Assembly: GCF_000733295.1 (NCBI RefSeq)
Contig: NZ_JPMI01000329.1
Span: 1-43,674 of the forward strand
Length of the DNA stretch: 43,674 nt
Reading direction: 5' to 3'
Source of the DNA: Archangium violaceum Cb vi76
GTDB lineage: Bacteria > Myxococcota > Myxococcia > Myxococcales > Myxococcaceae
Part shown: positions 24,361 to 32,476 of the stretch, in pieces
Layout of the letters: each line of letters starts with the position of its first letter
Position numbering within the stretch: position 1 is the stretch's first letter
Position numbers and translations under genes: made by a program
The notes under the pieces: generated by a model
Told to the model about the DNA's origin: nothing
Databases searched by the model: none
What the model saw: the letters and a program-made list of their open reading frames with translations, nothing else

Positions 24361-25368
24361 ATGCGTCTGCGCGTTTGCTTCGTACTGCTGCTTTTTCTCT
24401 CCGCCTGCGCGAGCGCGCCAGACCCGCTGTCGATGCCACGGCCTCTCGCCTTCGCCTCGACTCCTCCCTTGGGCCCAAGCATCCGGCTCGTGTCCGCGCC
24501 AATGGAGCCGGTGGAACAATCGTCGCGGATTGGAATGGCGGACATGGAGCAGGCCCGGGCGCTGTTGTCTCGGGCGCGCAGTGACCTGGAGTCGCGCCAA
24601 TGGGATGCGTTAGATGGCAAGCTCACCGCAGCGCAACGGGCTTTTGAGCGCTTCTCCAGAGCCGCGAAGGCAAGTGGGCAAGCCGCAGAGGTGTCGAGGG
24701 GAGCGGAGGGATTCGTGCGGGCTGGACGCGCCAGGACGTTCGCTGAAGCGCTCCCCCGGGTGGGGCCGTTGCTCGCGGTCCTCGCCTTGCTCTACCCCTC
24801 CAGCACCGCCTCAGCGGAGATCGACCGCCGCCCGGAGTGGGTCGACGCTCAACAGGAGTACGAGGTGCGGCTGCGGGAGATCTCCGAGGCTTCGCGGCAA
24901 CTCATGGTGGAGCTCGAGGCCCAGCCTCGCCCGGAGAAAGCACCGGCCCGGGCTCCCGGGCCGCAGAAGCAGCTCGCGTCGGTCCCCACGCAGGAAGACG
25001 ATCCGAGATGCAAGCCCATCCCATTGCCGTACCACCTTGGCGGTCATGGTCTGCACAACGAATGCGCCGACAAGATGCCGAACAACAGCTTCCCCGGCGG
25101 GGATGTGCTCGTGAATGGGAAGAACTTCGACGCGCTTCAATTGGTCACCCGGACGTTGTGGGATGTCAAAACGGATGGCTTTGGCAAGCATGATTCGCGA
25201 TCCCAAGACTTCTTCATCCAAATGAAGCTGCCGGAAATACAACGCGAAAAGAGGCTGGCGGAAGCGTGTGGGTATGAGTTTGCCGTTGGCGTGCGCAGCA
25301 AAGCACATCAAATCGCGCTGGAACGCGCGGACGGCACCCTCAAAGTCGTCCTCATGAACTGGTGCTGA
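24361..25368 (+). CDS. Lipoprotein toxin candidate, DUF6310-like C-terminal nuclease domain (SitA-like)
   Basis: The 335-residue precursor starts MRLRVCFVLLLFLSACASAP, a signal peptide with lipobox LSAC. A helical middle (about 55-200, including ARALLSRARSDLESRQWDAL) contains one hydrophobic segment (GPLLAVLALLYPSS). The last about 120 residues, starting near CKPIPLPYHLGGHGLHNECA, form a DUF6310-like domain with NFDALQ and WDVKTDGF, the Asp and (D/E)-x-Lys pattern of PD-(D/E)XK nucleases. It ends VVLMNWC. Lipoproteins with C-terminal nuclease domains followed by immunity genes are the SitA toxins that Myxococcus transfers by TraAB outer-membrane exchange. The next gene starts 1 bp after this stop. 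ATG 24361 has GAAAGG 8 nt upstream; GTG 24355 is an alternative. Toxicity is inferred. Confidence 0.78.
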   Translation: MRLRVCFVLLLFLSACASAPDPLSMPRPLAFASTPPLGPSIRLVSAPMEPVEQSSRIGMADMEQARALLSRARSDLESRQWDALDGKLTAAQRAFERFSRAAKASGQAAEVSRGAEGFVRAGRARTFAEALPRVGPLLAVLALLYPSSTASAEIDRRPEWVDAQQEYEVRLREISEASRQLMVELEAQPRPEKAPARAPGPQKQLASVPTQEDDPRCKPIPLPYHLGGHGLHNECADKMPNNSFPGGDVLVNGKNFDALQLVTRTLWDVKTDGFGKHDSRSQDFFIQMKLPEIQREKRLAEACGYEFAVGVRSKAHQIALERADGTLKVVLMNWC

Positions 25369-25369
25369 C

Positions 25370-26140
25370 ATGGATGTTCATTCAGACAAGCTTAGTATCA
25401 TAGTCAAGGCCCCCGCACTCGTAAGTGGTGATACGCGGCCTCTCGCAATCGTCCATGGAATGGAGCGTGCGCTTCCAGGATTGAGGTTGGGGTGGACGCT
25501 CTCTGAAAAGGGAGACATCGTTGCATTGCCTGGCCGCGATGAATGGGTCGCGGCCAGTAGGGCGGACGGCGGCTTCCCGTTCGTTTGCAACGATGACGAT
25601 AACTGTCCCATGACGCTATTTGGGCTGGAAAGCCCAAATGGTCTTTGCACGGGAGGCGGGCCGCACTTTGAAATCCATGCGGCCTTGCCGCTCGACGCAG
25701 TCGGCATCGCGCCGGCAGCGGATGTGCTGAAGGAGATAGGGGAGGCTGCTCACGCATTCTGGGGAGATGCGACACCGCTCAGCGTGGGCGCCGAGATTTC
25801 GCGGCAGACGCTCGATCCCGTGCGCAAACCGGGGAGCCCGCCACGGGGGCTGCCTGTTCTCAGGTTCCCGGAATACATCCGCGCGCCTGAGATTCCGCAT
25901 CGCCTCGGGTGGCTGAACTACTGGTCTGCCGCTGCCTCACGGGCCATCGGATTCCCTGATCCTGCCCGAGACGCGGACCTGCTCTCGCGAGCGCGGAGTA
26001 CCGCGACGGGTGGGTGGGTTGTGCAACTCACGGATGCTCCGCTCGACCTGGACAACCCCGCCCATCTGGACGCGCTTAAGTGGGCCTACGAGCGCTTCCC
26101 AGAGATCGGCGGGCGTGCACAACGCGCTGCGGTGCGTTGA
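25370..26140 (+). CDS. Probable cognate immunity protein (DUF5953-like)
   Basis: This 256-residue soluble protein begins MDVHSDKLSIIVKAPALVSG and has no signal peptide or membrane segment, as expected for a cytoplasmic inhibitor. I recognise it as DUF5953-like from the blocks IVHGMERALPGLRLGW, GIAPAADVLKEIGEAAHAFW and LPVLRFPEYIRAPEIPHRLG. Genes of this family commonly sit directly behind DUF6310 lipoprotein genes in myxobacterial genomes. Here the ATG is 1 bp after the toxin stop, so co-translation is likely. If the toxin is a nuclease, this protein should bind and block its C-terminal domain. It might instead act on another target. Base composition is somewhat less GC-rich at its start (about 25370-25650) than in neighbouring genes. 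Confidence 0.7.
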   Translation: MDVHSDKLSIIVKAPALVSGDTRPLAIVHGMERALPGLRLGWTLSEKGDIVALPGRDEWVAASRADGGFPFVCNDDDNCPMTLFGLESPNGLCTGGGPHFEIHAALPLDAVGIAPAADVLKEIGEAAHAFWGDATPLSVGAEISRQTLDPVRKPGSPPRGLPVLRFPEYIRAPEIPHRLGWLNYWSAAASRAIGFPDPARDADLLSRARSTATGGWVVQLTDAPLDLDNPAHLDALKWAYERFPEIGGRAQRAAVR

Positions 26141-26208
26141 AGCCAAATGTTGGAGACACGGTGCCGTTGTGGTGGGCATTGAGGGGCGCGGCTCACCTCG
26201 GGTGCCTC

Positions 26209-27282
26209 TCACGACTCGTGGGCAACCCCAGATGCCGCGTCCTCCAACACCACCGCCTTGCCCACCACTTCCAGCCGCGCTCTATCGCCTGGGCGGAATG
26301 TCGCCTCCGGAGTGCCGCGCACCGTCAGCTCCATGTCTCCACACCGCACGGTGAACACCACGCTGTAGCCCTGGAACTCCCGCGTGAGCACCTCCGCGAG
26401 CACGGCGCCCGCCTGTGCCACCTCGTTCGTGTCCGCCGTCAGCCGCAGCGCCTCCGGCCGCAGGGACAGGAGCACCGGGCCCTGGGCGGGCGCCATCAAC
26501 GGGATGTTGCCGAGCGCCGTCCGTGCCTCGGTACCAGAGGCGCTGCCAGGCACCTGATTGGTACCTCCGAGGAACGAGGCCACGAAGGCCGTGCGCGGCG
26601 TGAGGTAGAGGGACTCGGGCGTGCCGAGCTGCTCCACCTTGCCCGCGCGCATCACCGCCATCCGGTCCGCGAAGGCCATGGCCTCTTCCTGGTCATGGGT
26701 GACGAGCAGCACCGTGGTGTCCAGGGTCTTGAGCACCCGGCGCACCTCCAGGCGGGTGGAGGCACGCAGCGCCGCGTCCAGGCTGGAGAAGGGCTCGTCC
26801 AGCAGCAGCACGCGCGGCCCCGGCGCCAGGGCCCGGGCGAGCGCCACGCGCTGCTGCTGGCCACCAGAGAGCGCGTGTGGCGCTCGTGCCTCGAGGCCCC
26901 CCAGCGCGAACAGCTCCAACAAGGCGCGGGCGCGGGCCACCTGCTCGCGGCGCGGCAGGGCCTGGAGCCCGAAGGTGATGTTGTCCAGCACGGACAGGTG
27001 CGGGAAGAGGGCGTAGTCCTGGAACACCATGCCCATGCGCCGTTGATCCGGCGGGACGAAGGTTCCCGGGCCGGCGAGGACGCGCTCCTCGAGCTGGATG
27101 GAGCCCGTGTCCGGCCGCTCGAAGCCCGCGACGAGCCGCAGCGTCGTCGTCTTGCCACACCCGGAGGGGCCCAGCAGGGCCAGCGTCTCGCCCGGCTCGA
27201 GCGCCAGGCTCAGGCCGTCCACCGCCGGGGTGCCGCCAGGGGTGTAGCGGAGGGAGAGTTGATCGAGCGAGAGCAGCGGCAT
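26209..27282 (-). CDS. Iron(III)-type ABC transporter ATP-binding protein
   Basis: The 357-residue ATPase drives the permease encoded just upstream. It shows Walker A LLGPSGCGKTTTLRLVAG (about residues 35-52), the Q-loop MVFQDYALFP, the signature LSGGQQQRVALARAL and Walker B VLLLDEPFSSLDAAL. The switch His lies in LVTHDQEEAMAFADRM. A C-terminal TOBE-like domain (LSLRPEALRL, then LTREFQGYSVVFTVRCGDME) follows, as in FbpC/PotA-type proteins. I chose the ATG at 27282 (MPLLSLDQLSLRYT); the open frame continues upstream but only as a shadow of the permease. It begins 5 nt after the permease stop, so the two are coupled in one operon with the binding protein. Confidence 0.9.
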   Translation of the reverse strand: MPLLSLDQLSLRYTPGGTPAVDGLSLALEPGETLALLGPSGCGKTTTLRLVAGFERPDTGSIQLEERVLAGPGTFVPPDQRRMGMVFQDYALFPHLSVLDNITFGLQALPRREQVARARALLELFALGGLEARAPHALSGGQQQRVALARALAPGPRVLLLDEPFSSLDAALRASTRLEVRRVLKTLDTTVLLVTHDQEEAMAFADRMAVMRAGKVEQLGTPESLYLTPRTAFVASFLGGTNQVPGSASGTEARTALGNIPLMAPAQGPVLLSLRPEALRLTADTNEVAQAGAVLAEVLTREFQGYSVVFTVRCGDMELTVRGTPEATFRPGDRARLEVVGKAVVLEDAASGVAHES

Positions 27283-27287
27283 CGTTC

Positions 27288-28865
27288 CTACCCCGACACC
27301 TGGGACGAGCGCGCACGCTCCTCCTGGGAGAGCAACAGACCCACGCCCAGCGCGGACACGGCCAGCAGCAGCAGCGCGGCGGGCGCGGCCTGGGCGAACT
27401 GTCCCTCCGCCGTGGCGCTCCACACGCGCGTGGCGAGCGTGTCGAAGCCGATGGGTGCCAGCAGCAGCGTGGCCGGCAGCTCCTTCATGGCGGTGAGGAA
27501 GACGAGCGCCGCGCCGGCCAGCAGCCCTGGTGCCATCAGCGGCGCGGTGATGCGGCGGAGCACGGAGGGCGGTGAGTGTCCCAGCGTGGCGGCGGCCTCC
27601 GCCTGTCGCGGAGAGAGCTGGAGCAGCGCCGCGCGCACCGTGCCCACCGCCTGCGGCAGGAAGCGCACCAGGTAGGCCAGGAGGAGCATGGCCAGCGTGC
27701 CGTAGAGGAAGGGCGCCGCGTTGATGCCGAAGAAGACGAGAGACAGCGCCAGGACGATGGGGGGCAGCGCGTAGCCCACGTAGGCGCTGCGCTCCAGCAG
27801 CATGGGCAGCCGCCCCGGGTAGCGCGCCCCCAACACCGCCAGCGGCAGCGCGGCCACCACCGACAGCACCGCGGCCAGCCCCGAGGCCAGCACGGAGTTC
27901 ACCGCCGGCCCCCACACGCCCGTTTCGCCCGAGGCCACTCCGCGCGCGGCCCAGTACACGAGGATGACCACCGGCAGCCCCACCCCGAGCGAGACCACCC
28001 CGCCGCACAGTGCCAGGGCCGGAATGCACCAGCGCCCCAGGCGGACCGGCGCCGTCGCACGAGAGGTACCCCTGGCGCTCCGGTGGTAGCTGGCGCGTCC
28101 TCGCACCCATCCCTCCAGCGCGAGGACGATCACCGTCACCGCCACCAGCGCCAGCCCGAGCAGCGCGGCGTAGGCGCGATCATATGCACCTTCGTACTGC
28201 ATATAGATGATGCGGGAGAACGCGTCGTACTGGACCAGGGCCACCGCGCCGAAGTCCGACAGCACGTAGAGCCCCACCAGCAGCGCCCCGGAGGCGAAGG
28301 CCGGCCGCAGCAGCGGCAGCGTGACACGCCAGAAGGCTCGCGCGGGTGTGAGCCCCAGGCTTCGCGCGCTCTCCAGCAGCGCTGGATCCTGCGCGAGCAG
28401 CCCTGCTCGGAGCGCGAGGAAGAGGTAGGGATAGGTGGAGAGCGTCAGCGCCAGCAGCGCTCCCGGAAAGCCGTACACCGGCGGCACGGGCACGCCGAGC
28501 CGGGCCAGGGGCTCTTCCAGCGCTCCGCCCGTGCCGAAGGCCGCCAGCAGCACGTAGCCACTGACGAACGTCGGCAGCGCCAACGGCAGGCAGAGGAGGG
28601 CCGTCCAGATGCGCCGTCCCGGCAGGTCCGTTCTCGTGGTCAGCCAGGCCAGCGGGAGCGAGAGCACGGTCGCGCATCCCGTCACCGCCAGCGCCAGGCC
28701 CAGCGTGCTTCCCAGCAGCCCGAGCGTGCGGGGCCGGAAGAGGAGCTCCCACGCCTCCGCGGTGGCGCCTGTCGCGCGCACGACGAGATAGGCGGCGGGG
28801 AGCAGCGCGAGCGCCGCCACCCCGAGCCCAGCGGCCAGCAGGGGCCTGGAGGCACGGCGTGACAT
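27288..28865 (-). CDS. Iron(III)-type ABC transporter permease (two fused domains)
   Basis: This 525-residue inner-membrane protein has about twelve hydrophobic segments in two homologous halves, the FbpB/HitB/SfuB arrangement where one chain forms the whole channel. Each half carries an EAA-type loop that contacts the ATPase: ESARSLGLTPARAFWRVTLPLL in the first and QAEAAATLGHSPPSVLRRIT in the second. A basic cytoplasmic link (RGRASYHRSARGTSRATAP) joins the halves. The ATG at 28865 (MSRRASRPLLAAGLGV) gives a normal first membrane segment; the ATG at 28889 would add eight residues. It lies between the genes for the ATPase (downstream) and the binding protein (upstream). Confidence 0.9.
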   Translation of the reverse strand: MSRRASRPLLAAGLGVAALALLPAAYLVVRATGATAEAWELLFRPRTLGLLGSTLGLALAVTGCATVLSLPLAWLTTRTDLPGRRIWTALLCLPLALPTFVSGYVLLAAFGTGGALEEPLARLGVPVPPVYGFPGALLALTLSTYPYLFLALRAGLLAQDPALLESARSLGLTPARAFWRVTLPLLRPAFASGALLVGLYVLSDFGAVALVQYDAFSRIIYMQYEGAYDRAYAALLGLALVAVTVIVLALEGWVRGRASYHRSARGTSRATAPVRLGRWCIPALALCGGVVSLGVGLPVVILVYWAARGVASGETGVWGPAVNSVLASGLAAVLSVVAALPLAVLGARYPGRLPMLLERSAYVGYALPPIVLALSLVFFGINAAPFLYGTLAMLLLAYLVRFLPQAVGTVRAALLQLSPRQAEAAATLGHSPPSVLRRITAPLMAPGLLAGAALVFLTAMKELPATLLLAPIGFDTLATRVWSATAEGQFAQAAPAALLLLAVSALGVGLLLSQEERARSSQVSG

Positions 28866-28905
28866 GGTGTGTCCTCGGGGGCCACCCACCCGTGGCCGCT
28901 GGGGA

Positions 28906-29895
28906 TTAGAGGACTCCCGTCTCCTGCAGCAGCTTCAGCGTTCCCTTCAGATCCTCCAGCTTCGAGAGATCCAGCTCCGGCGAGCCCACCTTGCTCAACG
29001 CCGGCAGCGCCGGGGCCGCCTCCACCCCCGCCGCCAGCGGGTACTCGTACGTCTCCTTCGCGAAGTGCTGCTGCGCCTGCTGCTCCAGCAGGAACGCCAC
29101 CAGCTTGCGTGCCGCCTCCGCCCGCTTGGAGCTCTTCAGCACCCCCACGCCCGCCACGTTCACCAGCGTCCCCGCATCCCCAGGCGCCAGGAAGTGGTTC
29201 GCCACCGGCAGCCCCTCGCCCTTGTCCTTCTTCGCCGCGTACAGGTAGTAGTGGTTGACGAAGCCCACGTCGATCTCGCCCCGCGCCAGTGCCTCGATGA
29301 TCGCCGCGTTGTTCTTGTAGGTGCGCGGCGCGTTGGCCTTCATGCCCTCCAGCCACTGCTTCGCCGCCGCATCCCCCTTCATCAGCCGCAGCGCCGTCAC
29401 GAACGCCTGGAAGGAGCCATTGGTGGGCGCCCAGCCAACGCGGCCCTTCCACGCCGGGTCCGTGAATCCCTGGATACTCGTGGGCAGTGCCTCAGGCTTC
29501 ACCTTCTTCGTGTTGTAGGCCACCACGCGAGCCCGGCCGCTTAGGCCCACCCACATGCCCTCGGGCGAGCGGAAGCGCGCATCCACCTTCTCCAGCAGCT
29601 CCTTCGGCAGCGGCTGCAGCAGCCCCGCGCGCGCCACCGCTCCCAGCGCCCCCGCATCCTGGGCGACGAACACGTCCGCGGGAGACTTCGCCCCTTCCTC
29701 CAGCAGCGTGGCGGCGATCTGCGGCGTCTCGCCGTAGCGCACCTTCACCTGGATGCCTGTCTTCTCCGTGAAGGCCTTGTAGACCGGCGCTACCAGACGC
29801 TCATTGCGCCCGGAGTAGATGGTCAGGGTCTCGGCCCCGCGCGCGACGGGCGCGAGCAGCAGGGCCAGCAGCAGGGTCGGCAGCAGACGGGTCAT
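28906..29895 (-). CDS. Iron(III) ABC transporter substrate-binding protein (FbpA/FutA-like)
   Basis: The 329-residue precursor has a signal peptide (residues 1-20, LPTLLLALLLAPVARGA) and a type-II periplasmic binding fold. ETLTIYSGRNERLVAPVYKA starts the domain, followed by VRYGETPQIAATLLEEG, PADVFVAQDAGALGAV and RARVVAYNTKKVKPE. The iron-ligand tyrosine pair appears in GFVNHYYLYA. The protein captures ferric iron in the periplasm and delivers it to the permease; the metal is predicted from family. It is the promoter-proximal gene of the three-gene minus-strand operon. No Fur box was identified with confidence upstream. Confidence 0.9.
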   Translation of the reverse strand: MTRLLPTLLLALLLAPVARGAETLTIYSGRNERLVAPVYKAFTEKTGIQVKVRYGETPQIAATLLEEGAKSPADVFVAQDAGALGAVARAGLLQPLPKELLEKVDARFRSPEGMWVGLSGRARVVAYNTKKVKPEALPTSIQGFTDPAWKGRVGWAPTNGSFQAFVTALRLMKGDAAAKQWLEGMKANAPRTYKNNAAIIEALARGEIDVGFVNHYYLYAAKKDKGEGLPVANHFLAPGDAGTLVNVAGVGVLKSSKRAEAARKLVAFLLEQQAQQHFAKETYEYPLAAGVEAAPALPALSKVGSPELDLSKLEDLKGTLKLLQETGVL

Positions 29896-29935
29896 GGTCG
29901 CCGCACCCTAATGGATGCCCCCTGGCTCCGCCGCT

Positions 29936-30000
29936 GAATTCATGGCGGGAAGGCTTGTAGGCCACAGATCGTACCAGGAGGGGACTTGCCCTTGGGTAGG
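29936..30000. repeat. ~60-bp direct repeat, copy 1 (upstream of epimerase gene)
   Basis: It begins GAATTCATGGCGGGAAGGCT and continues TGTAGGC. It aligns with 32384-32444 along about 60 nt, identical in the first nine bases, in GGCTTGTAGGC, and in scattered later positions ending in CCC and GGGT. It ends about 80 nt before the start of the epimerase gene. Confidence 0.6.
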
Positions 30001-30076
30001 CTCGAAATTCGAAGTACTCCCCCGCAACCGCCGAGACGCATTCCGGTATCAATGTGCAGAAGGGAGGGAGCCGTTC

Positions 30077-31042
30077 ATGAAGATCGTCATCGCTGGAGGC
30101 ACGGGCCAGCTCGGGGCCATCCTGTCGCGGGCTTTGCGTCAGGCCGGATATCGCGTCGTCATCCTGAGCCGTCACCCCGAGGGCCCCGAGCAGGTCGCCT
30201 GGGATGGGCGGACGCTCGGAGCGTGGGCGGACGAGGTCGATGGCTGCGACGGGGTGATCAACCTGGCGGGCCGTACCGTCAACTGCCGGTATTCGGAGAA
30301 GAACCTGCGCGAGATGATGGACTCGCGAGTCGAGTCCACGCGCGTGGTGGGCGAGGCGATCGCCCGAGCGAAGGCGCCGCCGCGCGTCTGGTTGCAGATG
30401 AGCACGGCCACCCTCTATGCGCATCGCTTCGATGCGGCGAACGATGAGGTCAGCGGCGTGCTCGGCGGTGACGAGCCGGATGCGCCCGCGTACTGGAAGC
30501 GCAGTGTGGAGATCGCTCGTGCATGGGAGCGCGCTCAGGAGGAGGTGATGACTCCCCAGACACGCAAGGTGGTGCTGCGCACGGCGATGGTGATGAGCCC
30601 GGACGCGGGCGGGGTGTTCGACGTCCTGTCGAAGCTCGTGCGAGCGGGGCTCGGAGGCGCCGCGGCGGGGGGCCGGCAGTACGTGTCGTGGCTCCATCAA
30701 GATGATTTCGTGCATGCCATCCTGTTCCTGCTCCAGCGCGAAGACCTCAGGGGCCCGGTCAACCTGGCCTCGCCGCACCCGCTTCCGCAGCGGGAGCTCA
30801 TGAAGACGCTCCGGGAGGCGTGGGGCAGGAGGTTCGGGCTGCCGGCGACGAAGGCGATGCTGGAGCTGGGCGCCTTCATCCTGCGGACCGATACGGAACT
30901 GCTGCTCAAGAGCCGCCGGGTCGTCCCCACGAAGCTGCTCGACGCGGGGTTTGTGTTCTCGTTCCCCCACTGGGAGGACGCCGCCCGGGACCTGGTCGCG
31001 GCGTACCGGGTCGATCCGGGTGGTCGCGTGCGTCACACGTAA
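30077..31042 (+). CDS. SDR-type NAD-dependent epimerase, TIGR01777-like
   Basis: This 321-residue protein starts MKIVIAGGTGQLGAILSRAL, with the Gly-x-x-Gly-x-x-Gly dinucleotide motif of extended short-chain dehydrogenases. DGVINLAGRTVNCRYSEKN, MMDSRVESTRVVGEAIARA and QMSTATLYAHRFDAAN follow, the TIGR01777/YfcH-like pattern. The usual catalytic Tyr position is replaced here by a Tyr within STATLYAH. The C-terminal part has the domain seen in DUF1731 members (KLLDAGFVFSFPHWEDAARD). The substrate is unknown. The ATG at 30077 follows an AGGGAGGGAG ribosome-binding site; the open frame upstream to 29915 has no support. The gene sits between the two direct repeats. Confidence 0.85.
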   Translation: MKIVIAGGTGQLGAILSRALRQAGYRVVILSRHPEGPEQVAWDGRTLGAWADEVDGCDGVINLAGRTVNCRYSEKNLREMMDSRVESTRVVGEAIARAKAPPRVWLQMSTATLYAHRFDAANDEVSGVLGGDEPDAPAYWKRSVEIARAWERAQEEVMTPQTRKVVLRTAMVMSPDAGGVFDVLSKLVRAGLGGAAAGGRQYVSWLHQDDFVHAILFLLQREDLRGPVNLASPHPLPQRELMKTLREAWGRRFGLPATKAMLELGAFILRTDTELLLKSRRVVPTKLLDAGFVFSFPHWEDAARDLVAAYRVDPGGRVRHT

Positions 31043-31124
31043 CGCTGCTGACAGCACGGTGGCAGCAGCCCTCCGCTACATCGGCACTCCCGGATTCTTC
31101 CACATCGACAAGGGAGTCAGACCG

Positions 31125-31541
31125 ATGACCGAGGCATTCTCACAGATGAACTGGCTGGCCGTTCTGGTGGCGACCGTCGCCCATTTTGGGCTGGGCGGCG
31201 TCTGGTACATGGTGCTGTTTCCCAAGCAATACAGGGCCTCGCTCGGAAAGGGCGAGCAGCCGGCGCAGACGCCAGGTCCGCGGTTCATCGTGGGGCCGGT
31301 CGTGTGCAGCGCGCTCAACATCGCGACGACCACGTTCCTCTTGCGCGCGCTCGGCATCACGACCTATGGCGACGCGCTGCTCCTGGGGGCGCTCGTCGGC
31401 ATCGGCTATCTGGTGCCCATGACGGTCAATATCGCCATCAACCCCAACTTCCCGCGGCCGTTCTACTACAGCCTGATCAGCGGCCCGATGTTCACGCTGG
31501 GCAGCCTGATGTCGGCGGCGATCATCGTCGCGATGTCGTAG
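31125..31541 (+). CDS. DUF1761 family membrane protein
   Basis: This 138-residue inner-membrane protein has four hydrophobic segments: NWLAVLVATVAHFGLGGVWY, FIVGPVVCSALNIATTTFLL, DALLLGALVGIGYLVPMTVN and FTLGSLMSAAIIVAMS. The GGVWYMVLFPKQYRASLG loop after the first segment is the DUF1761 signature. The function of the family is unknown. The ATG at 31125 has an AGGGAG site 8-14 nt upstream. It is followed 75 bp later by a YafY-type regulator on the same strand, so the pair may be a small regulated unit. Confidence 0.8.
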   Translation: MTEAFSQMNWLAVLVATVAHFGLGGVWYMVLFPKQYRASLGKGEQPAQTPGPRFIVGPVVCSALNIATTTFLLRALGITTYGDALLLGALVGIGYLVPMTVNIAINPNFPRPFYYSLISGPMFTLGSLMSAAIIVAMS

Positions 31542-31616
31542 GATCGGGCACGGCACCTCACGGCGCGGGCGAGGTCGCGAGCGCGCTTCCCCGCCCCCGC
31601 TGACGAACGGACCCCC

Positions 31617-32336
31617 ATGCGACGCGCCGACCGCTTGTTCGAGCTCATCCAGGTGCTGCGCCGCGCGTCGGCCCCGCTGACCGCCGCCGCGATCGCGGCG
31701 GAACTCGAGACCAGCAAGCGCACCATCTACCGTGACATCGGCGCGCTGATCGCGCAGCGCGTTCCGATCCGCGGCGAGGCGGGGATCGGCTACATCCTCG
31801 ATCGCGGTTTCGACCTGCCGCCGCTGATGTTGACCTCGGACGAGCTCGAGGCGGTCGCGCTGGGGGCCCAATGGGTGATGGCGCACGCCGACTCCGAGCT
31901 CGCCCGCGCCGCCCTCGGCGTCCTCGCCAAGATCGCGGCGATCGTGCCCGAGGATCTGCGCCCGCTCATTGACGACCCCGCGGTCGGAACCCCGCCGTCG
32001 CGAGAGGTGCACGGCGACGTCGGCGTCGATGTCGCGAAGCTCCGCGCGTGGAGCCGGCAGGGGCTGAAGCTCGCGATCGGCTATGTCGACAAGACCGGCC
32101 AGACGAGCGAGCGTGTCATCTGGCCGTTCATGGTGGGCTATGTCGCGACGGTGCGTGTCGTCATGGCGTGGTGCGAGCTGCGCGCCGACTTCCGAATCTT
32201 CCGCACCGACCAGCTGACATCGGTCGACTTCCTCGACGAGCGCTATCCCGAACACCCCGTCGTCTTGCGCCGCCGCTGGCTGGCGATGATGAGAGAGAAG
32301 CAGGTTGTCCGCACCCAGGATGCCGATCGCGCCTGA
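31617..32336 (+). CDS. YafY-like HTH/WYL-type transcriptional regulator
   Basis: The 239-residue protein starts MRRADRLFELIQVLRRASAP with an HTH_11 domain (LTAAAIAAELETSKRTIYRD). The middle matches YafY-family regulators (EAGIGYILDRGFDLPPLMLT, then LTSDELEAVALGAQWVM). The C-terminal WYL-like domain (about 140-225) has IGYVDKTGQTSERVIWPFMV, but the Trp-Tyr-Leu triad is degenerate; the corresponding region reads VVMAWCELRADFRIFR. Such proteins bind DNA and sense a ligand through the WYL pocket. Short spacing and strand suggest it regulates the DUF1761 gene or itself. Codon use, with frequent ATC/GTC-rich stretches, feels more alphaproteobacterial than its neighbours, a hint of transfer that I could not quantify. 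Confidence 0.82.
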   Translation: MRRADRLFELIQVLRRASAPLTAAAIAAELETSKRTIYRDIGALIAQRVPIRGEAGIGYILDRGFDLPPLMLTSDELEAVALGAQWVMAHADSELARAALGVLAKIAAIVPEDLRPLIDDPAVGTPPSREVHGDVGVDVAKLRAWSRQGLKLAIGYVDKTGQTSERVIWPFMVGYVATVRVVMAWCELRADFRIFRTDQLTSVDFLDERYPEHPVVLRRRWLAMMREKQVVRTQDADRA

Positions 32337-32383
32337 CCGATAGCGAGCCAGCGCCCAAGGCGTGGAGCACACGACTTTCCGGT

Positions 32384-32444
32384 GAATTCATGACAGGGGG
32401 GCTTGTAGGCAATGGGACGCACCGGTAGGGTATTTACCCAGGGT
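32384..32444. repeat. ~60-bp direct repeat, copy 2 (upstream of pesticin-like gene)
   Basis: It begins GAATTCATGACAGGGGGGCT and continues TGTAGGC, the same orientation and order as 29936-30000. It ends about 30 nt before the start of the muramidase gene. A possible -35/-10 pair (CTTGTA at 32402, TAGGGT at 32426, spacer 18) lies within it, but this is weak. Confidence 0.6.
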
Positions 32445-32476
32445 GCGCCCCCCGTCGCACACAGAGAGGGTTGGTC

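Noticed and set aside
26080..27675. Plus-strand 531-residue open frame over the ABC transporter genes
   Set aside because: Mirror frame without domains; the minus strand carries Walker A, signature and Walker B motifs.
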